Part shown: positions 62,211 through 64,000 of the stretch, piece by piece | Layout: each line of letters begins with the position of its first letter | Position numbering within the stretch: the first letter of the stretch is position 1 | Origin: Rutidosis leptorrhynchoides | Taxonomy: Eukaryota > Streptophyta > Magnoliopsida > Asterales > Asteraceae | Assembly (NCBI RefSeq): GCF_046630445.1 | Contig: NC_092335.1 | Location: 315,752,501 to 315,816,500 of the forward strand | DNA length: 64,000 bases | Direction of reading: 5' to 3' | The notes under the pieces: generated by a model | Database searches by the model: none | The model's input: the letters and a program-made list of their open reading frames with translations, nothing else | What the model was told of the DNA's origin: nothing | Made by a program: the position numbers and the translations under genes

Positions 62211-63020
62211 AGGTTGTTGTAGAGAACCAGGATTGCATTTTATGTGTGCCTTATACAATTAGGTACCTTAGCAATGTAGGACTACAACTTTCCTTGACCA
62301 TAGTGCCTTTAATTGTTGCCTTTAATTGATAAATGCTACACTATACCTTAGAAACTATACTTAAATCTTAAGATTATAACATACACGATAATGTGAAATT
62401 ACTCGAACGTCAACGCTACTTAAGGCCTAGGGTGATCCTTGGTACCACTATGGGACGCTTGTGGATTTCGAATGCCAAACTTAGATTTTGGTCGAGAATT
62501 CCTGGGCCAACCGGTAACAATTGATCATTCAAGTGACTCGGCGGTGGCATAGATGTTTGGGTATGGTGCACAATATCAAACCTGACTATAGTGATCATAC
62601 AACGCTTAGTCACTTACGCACTTAATAAGTGGTGAACTTATTAAGAACAACTCACCTAGTCATCTATCCTGGTTTTGTGTATTACATATATATTACATGA
62701 AATATTATCCAAGATTTTTGAAACTCCTATAATTCATACTCAAACGTATATAACTCCCTGTTATATCACTAACCTATATGCCTTATGCCTTTATGCATCG
62801 GTTTGCGAACCGGGAAATGTCATTGGGTTATCACAGTATACGAATTGAAAGTCTTTAATCAAAAGATTATTAGATTACATACTTATCATTTTATAATCTC
62901 GACACGTCATACTGCCATTATTAGAGTATAGACAAATCATATCTTAGCATATCTATTCCCAATAGACCTTGTCTAACACTTTTCCTAAATTTCCTCCGTA
63001 AATTACGGAAATCTTTCTGC
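62211..63020 (+). other. H leader
   Basis: No gene. Shares TATAGACAAAT(T)CATATCTTAGC and CTCCGTAAT blocks with the A and B leaders. CCGTAAATTACGG (62996-63008) is a perfect palindrome just ahead of the TATA box. Confidence 0.55.
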
Positions 63021-63028
63021 TATATATA
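63021..63028 (+). promoter_or_regulatory. Internal TATA box before the H ORF
   Basis: TATATATA 76 bp upstream of the ATG at 63104, with a C/A-rich stretch between as in plant core promoters. Same layout as in A and B. Confidence 0.55.
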
Positions 63029-63103
63029 CGTATTCAAGGAGATGAATATATCATTCAATATTCAACACCCATTTCATATCAAACCCTATTCCAAACACAT
63101 AAT

Positions 63104-63706
63104 ATGGATTTCTCACCTAATTCCTCAAGTTCTTCTAGCTCCAAGGATAGCGTGACAGGAGCACACCCACCGATCAATTACCGTGATTTCTTTAGAAAAT
63201 GGGGATGGGTTCGCGAAATACTCACCCTATGGAGAAATGAAGAAGGTACTCCTTATCACGAGCCAAACTTACCACCAAACGTCGGAGTACTCGATCTTCT
63301 TACTGGCAAACCTGTTCGCAATACCGTTTTCACTCTTTTCGCAAGGATTTTCCGCCTCGAAGGTCGACTCGATGTAACCAACGACAATATTCGTCCTCTA
63401 CTCTCGAATTCTAACCAGAAAGGGTTATTAGAAGAAGTTAGAAGACTTCAAACTAAATATCAAGAATTGACAAACCTTACAGAGGAATGGGTAGAACAAA
63501 TCCATAGACTCGAGCGTAAAGTAGAAACCCTGGAGGAAATAGTGCGCGATTTGGTAGCTAGGCTCACACTTACTAACCAAGTACCACAAGCAGCACCAAC
63601 AGCAGCACCAGCACCAGCACCAGCACCACCAGTACTATCAGCATCACCACCAACAGCATCAGCTTCACCAACAACAACATCAGCATCCCACGTCTCAACA
63701 TCATAA
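63104..63706 (+). CDS. Unknown A-family protein, intact copy in H
   Basis: 200 residues, full frame from ATG (chosen because the A and B copies start at the same place) to TAA. Residues 1-20 are Ser-rich. Residues 22-50 hold the conserved block INYRDFFRKWGWVREILTLW. PNLPPNVGVLD and LTGKPVRNTVFTLFARIFRL follow (about 60-90). Residues 107-155 are a strong coiled-coil candidate (GLLEEVRRLQTKYQELTNL and IHRLERKVETLEEIVRDLV). The tail is Ala/Pro/Ser/Thr-rich. There is no zinc knuckle, protease or polymerase motif. I do not recognise the family. By position it could be a Gag-like structural protein. It could also be a captured gene. Confidence 0.75.
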   Translation: MDFSPNSSSSSSSKDSVTGAHPPINYRDFFRKWGWVREILTLWRNEEGTPYHEPNLPPNVGVLDLLTGKPVRNTVFTLFARIFRLEGRLDVTNDNIRPLLSNSNQKGLLEEVRRLQTKYQELTNLTEEWVEQIHRLERKVETLEEIVRDLVARLTLTNQVPQAAPTAAPAPAPAPPVLSASPPTASASPTTTSASHVSTS

Positions 63707-64000
63707 TCGGTACCTCAAACATCGACATCATACGCCCATAGATACTAAGGAATATTAGTAATAATGAGTTAAGATGTATTGACTCATTCTTCCTGAAGAA
63801 TTATATATGTATACTTTATATATATATGGTTTGGAACAATAATAAATCTTTTCGTACTAAACTATTACGTGTGAATCTTAACTAGTATGTACTACTTGGT
63901 TAATTCATATCACTAATACGCTATGATGTACATCCTTCGTTAATGACTTAACAATCATTAATCACTGCTTCAGTACAATAAACTCCATTTCATAATAAAC
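63707..64000 (+). other. H internal region after the ORF
   Basis: AT-rich, with AATAATAAATC (poly(A)-signal-like) near 63838-63848. Homologous to A 41776-42300. No gene in view. H continues past the window. Confidence 0.5.

Overview
The window looks like plant nuclear heterochromatin. It is AT-rich, full of (TA)n and (TTA)n microsatellites, and almost wholly built of nested LTR retrotransposons. The style of the long LTRs (ends TGTGACGACCC... and ...GGTCGTTACA, initiator-Met primer site TGGTATCAGAGC, GGGACGAAATTTC next to the 3' LTR) recalls Tekay/Del-like families of the daisy family (Asteraceae). That assignment is inference. I found no intact host gene, no canonical rRNA or tRNA gene and no CRISPR. 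The only host-like coding sequence is a captured poly(A)-binding-protein fragment inside two elements.

Layout. Element names are mine. Z (1 to about 8211, minus strand, cut by the window edge) is an Athila/Tat-like Ty3/gypsy element with gag, protease and an unknown extension but no reverse transcriptase. A reverse-transcriptase scrap (8248-8368, minus) is the remnant that E landed in. E (8369 to beyond 64000, minus) has a 3' LTR at 8369-11375, a damaged protease-integrase remnant, and a 5' LTR that starts at 49938. A (16288-49515, plus, perfect target duplication GTACT) lies in the body of E. B (21136-41435, plus, target duplication ACATC/ACATT) lies inside the only sense-strand ORF of A. 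D (28345-36538, plus, perfect duplication AAAAT) lies inside B. On the right, the E 5' LTR is broken by F at 51920. F is broken by I (54364-55710, duplication CTTTT) and by G, a Ty1/copia element starting at 57412. The gag of G is broken by H at 60714, which runs off the right edge. The insertion order is therefore E, then A, B, D on the left, and E, then F, G, H on the right.

None of the elements shows a complete polyprotein. A, B and H share an unrecognised protein of about 200 residues with a Trp-rich block, a predicted coiled coil and an Ala/Pro-rich tail. It sits downstream of the primer site behind its own TATA box, and only the H copy is intact. A and B also share a sense-strand fragment of a poly(A)-binding protein and an antisense remnant of a CCHC zinc-knuckle protein. 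D encodes a gag with two zinc knuckles and one stop codon. It also carries arrays of hairpins whose loops are conserved while their stems vary in a base-paired way. This covarying array and the captured gene fragment are the most unusual things here.
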